A stretch of DNA of 6,270 nt from Caryophanales bacterium UBA1424 (lineage in GTDB: Bacteria > Bacillota_I > Bacilli_A > RFN20 > CAG-826), in contig DCUC01000008.1 in assembly GCA_002329705.1 (NCBI GenBank), forward strand, positions 2,973 to 9,242, read 5' to 3'. The notes below the pieces were generated by a model. That model saw nothing but the letters and a program-made list of their open reading frames with translations, was not told where the DNA came from and ran no database searches. Both the position numbers and the translations under genes were made by a program. Below are positions 5,547-6,270 of this stretch, piece after piece. Position 1 is the stretch's first letter. The number at the start of each line of letters is the position of its first letter.

Positions 5547-5960
5547 ATGGTTTTCGTAAAATATTTAATACTGATTGCCTTGACGTTTGTGGTCTTTTTA
5601 GTCTTTGATTTAGTATGGCTTATTAAAATATCGCCGCGTTTCTATAAGAAAAATCTCGGTCATCTGATGGCGGAGAAAGTCAACTATGCCCCGGCGATAA
5701 TCTTCTACTTGATTTTTATTGTCGGTATTACTTTGTTTGTCATCGGTCCTGCTTATGTCGGCGGACGCGGCTGGTCATACGCTCTGATTTACGGTGCGGT
5801 CTTTGGTCTCGTCACCTATTCAACTTATGATCTCACGAATTTCGCAACGCTAAAGAAGTGGCCTTTAAATGTCACCTTAGCGGATATCGCATGGGGTAGT
5901 TTTCTTTCGACCGCGACGTCGATTTCCGTCTACTATCTCGCCGTCTTGATGGGGGTTTAA
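5547..5960 (+). CDS. DUF2177 family membrane protein
   Basis: This 137-residue membrane protein belongs to the DUF2177 family, with about four predicted helices. Seen: FDLVWL (20-25) in helix 1; the cytoplasmic-looking FYKKNLGHLMAE (32-43); the strongly conserved YDLTNFATLKKWP (94-106); and DIAWG (113-117) before the last helix. Length is typical. The start is moved 12 codons inward from the longest reading frame because of the strong ribosome site at 5533-5539 and because family members begin right at the first helix. The function of the family is not established. Members often sit with DUF1295, cyclopropane-fatty-acid synthase-like and flavin amine oxidase-like genes, which points to membrane-lipid modification. 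Here a DUF1295 gene follows 3 bases after the stop, supporting co-translation. Confidence 0.88.
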   Translation: MVFVKYLILIALTFVVFLVFDLVWLIKISPRFYKKNLGHLMAEKVNYAPAIIFYLIFIVGITLFVIGPAYVGGRGWSYALIYGAVFGLVTYSTYDLTNFATLKKWPLNVTLADIAWGSFLSTATSISVYYLAVLMGV

Positions 5961-5963
5961 ATA

Positions 5964-6270
5964 ATGGCTATTCTCGGATATGTCCTGCCCCCTGTTCTCG
6001 TCATCTTGTTTTTTACAATTACTTATTTTGTCGCCGAAGCCAAAAAGAATTATGGCTACATCGATATCGTCTGGGGAGCCAGTTTTGTCATCAGCGCCTG
6101 GTCGGCGTTAGTCATCACCTCCCTCGTCAACATGGCGTGGCCGAGCATTCCCGCGATCGTGGTTGCGGTTGCGGTGACGATTTGGGGTCTTAGACTCTCG
6201 ACTTACTTATTTAAGCGCAACTGGAACAAACCAGAAGACTACCGCTATGTGACGATGCGCAATAATCTCG
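5964..6270 (+). CDS. DUF1295 family membrane protein (steroid 5-alpha-reductase-like), N-terminal part
   Basis: The first 102 residues of a membrane protein that runs off the right edge; family members are usually about 250-300 residues, so most of it is missing. Seen: a first hydrophobic helix (about 5-24); NYGYIDIVWG (29-38), the family's signature before helix 2; a second and third helix (about 39-55 and 61-73); WGLRLS (74-79); and RNWNKPEDYRY (85-95), the conserved basic-acidic loop of DUF1295 proteins. The family is related to the C-terminal domain of steroid 5-alpha-reductases and is thought to reduce or modify lipid substrates using NADPH. GGGGG at 5951-5955, in the last codons of the DUF2177 gene, lies 8 bases before the ATG and could serve as its ribosome site. 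The 3-base gap makes this one operon. It is too short for the usual frame listing only because it is truncated by the window. Confidence 0.88.
   Translation, partial: MAILGYVLPPVLVILFFTITYFVAEAKKNYGYIDIVWGASFVISAWSALVITSLVNMAWPSIPAIVVAVAVTIWGLRLSTYLFKRNWNKPEDYRYVTMRNNL

Overview
The window looks like bacterial chromosomal DNA of roughly balanced base composition. It holds seven protein genes, the last cut by the right edge. The gene families (a CoA-disulfide-reductase fused to rhodanese, TusA and DsrE-type domains, a DUF2974/Mbeg1-like hydrolase, an Imm-5-like protein and a VanZ-like protein), the purine-rich Shine-Dalgarno sites and the compact layout suggest an anaerobic or facultative Bacillota or Mollicutes-related lineage. 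That placement is inference; no rRNA or other phylogenetic marker is present. All six visible stop codons are TAA or TAG. Tryptophan is read from TGG, so nothing points to a recoded TGA.

Layout. (1) 5-2485 (+) encodes an 826-residue, four-module sulfur-handling flavoprotein and is closed by a strong intrinsic terminator at 2500-2533. (2) 2621-4220 (+) holds two tightly linked genes, a GHSKGGN-motif alpha/beta hydrolase and, one base after its stop, a small Imm-5-like putative immunity protein. (3) After a 51-base gap containing a hairpin with a pyrimidine-only loop, 4272-4850 (+) encodes a flavodoxin-fold NAD(P)H oxidoreductase. (4) 4932-5438 (-) encodes a four-helix VanZ-like membrane protein, convergent with the oxidoreductase. 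A plus-strand terminator hairpin overlaps its last codons. (5) A 108-base divergent intergenic region holds an extended -10 element very close to the VanZ start, a perfect 14-bp AT palindrome and a small hairpin. (6) 5547-5960 (+) encodes a DUF2177 membrane protein, followed 3 bases later by a DUF1295 (steroid 5-alpha-reductase-like) membrane protein that runs off the window.

How the genes relate. The first gene is a self-contained persulfide/polysulfide relay: a NAD(P)H-driven disulfide reductase plus three modules that carry or transfer sulfane sulfur. The hydrolase and Imm-5-like genes are probably co-translated and may work together, but no substrate can be read from sequence. The DUF2177-DUF1295 pair looks like the start of a membrane-lipid modification operon of the kind often found with cyclopropane-fatty-acid synthase genes. 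That idea must be tested in sequence to the right of this window. No tRNA, rRNA, CRISPR array, transposase or prophage gene was seen. No gap between genes exceeds 135 bases.
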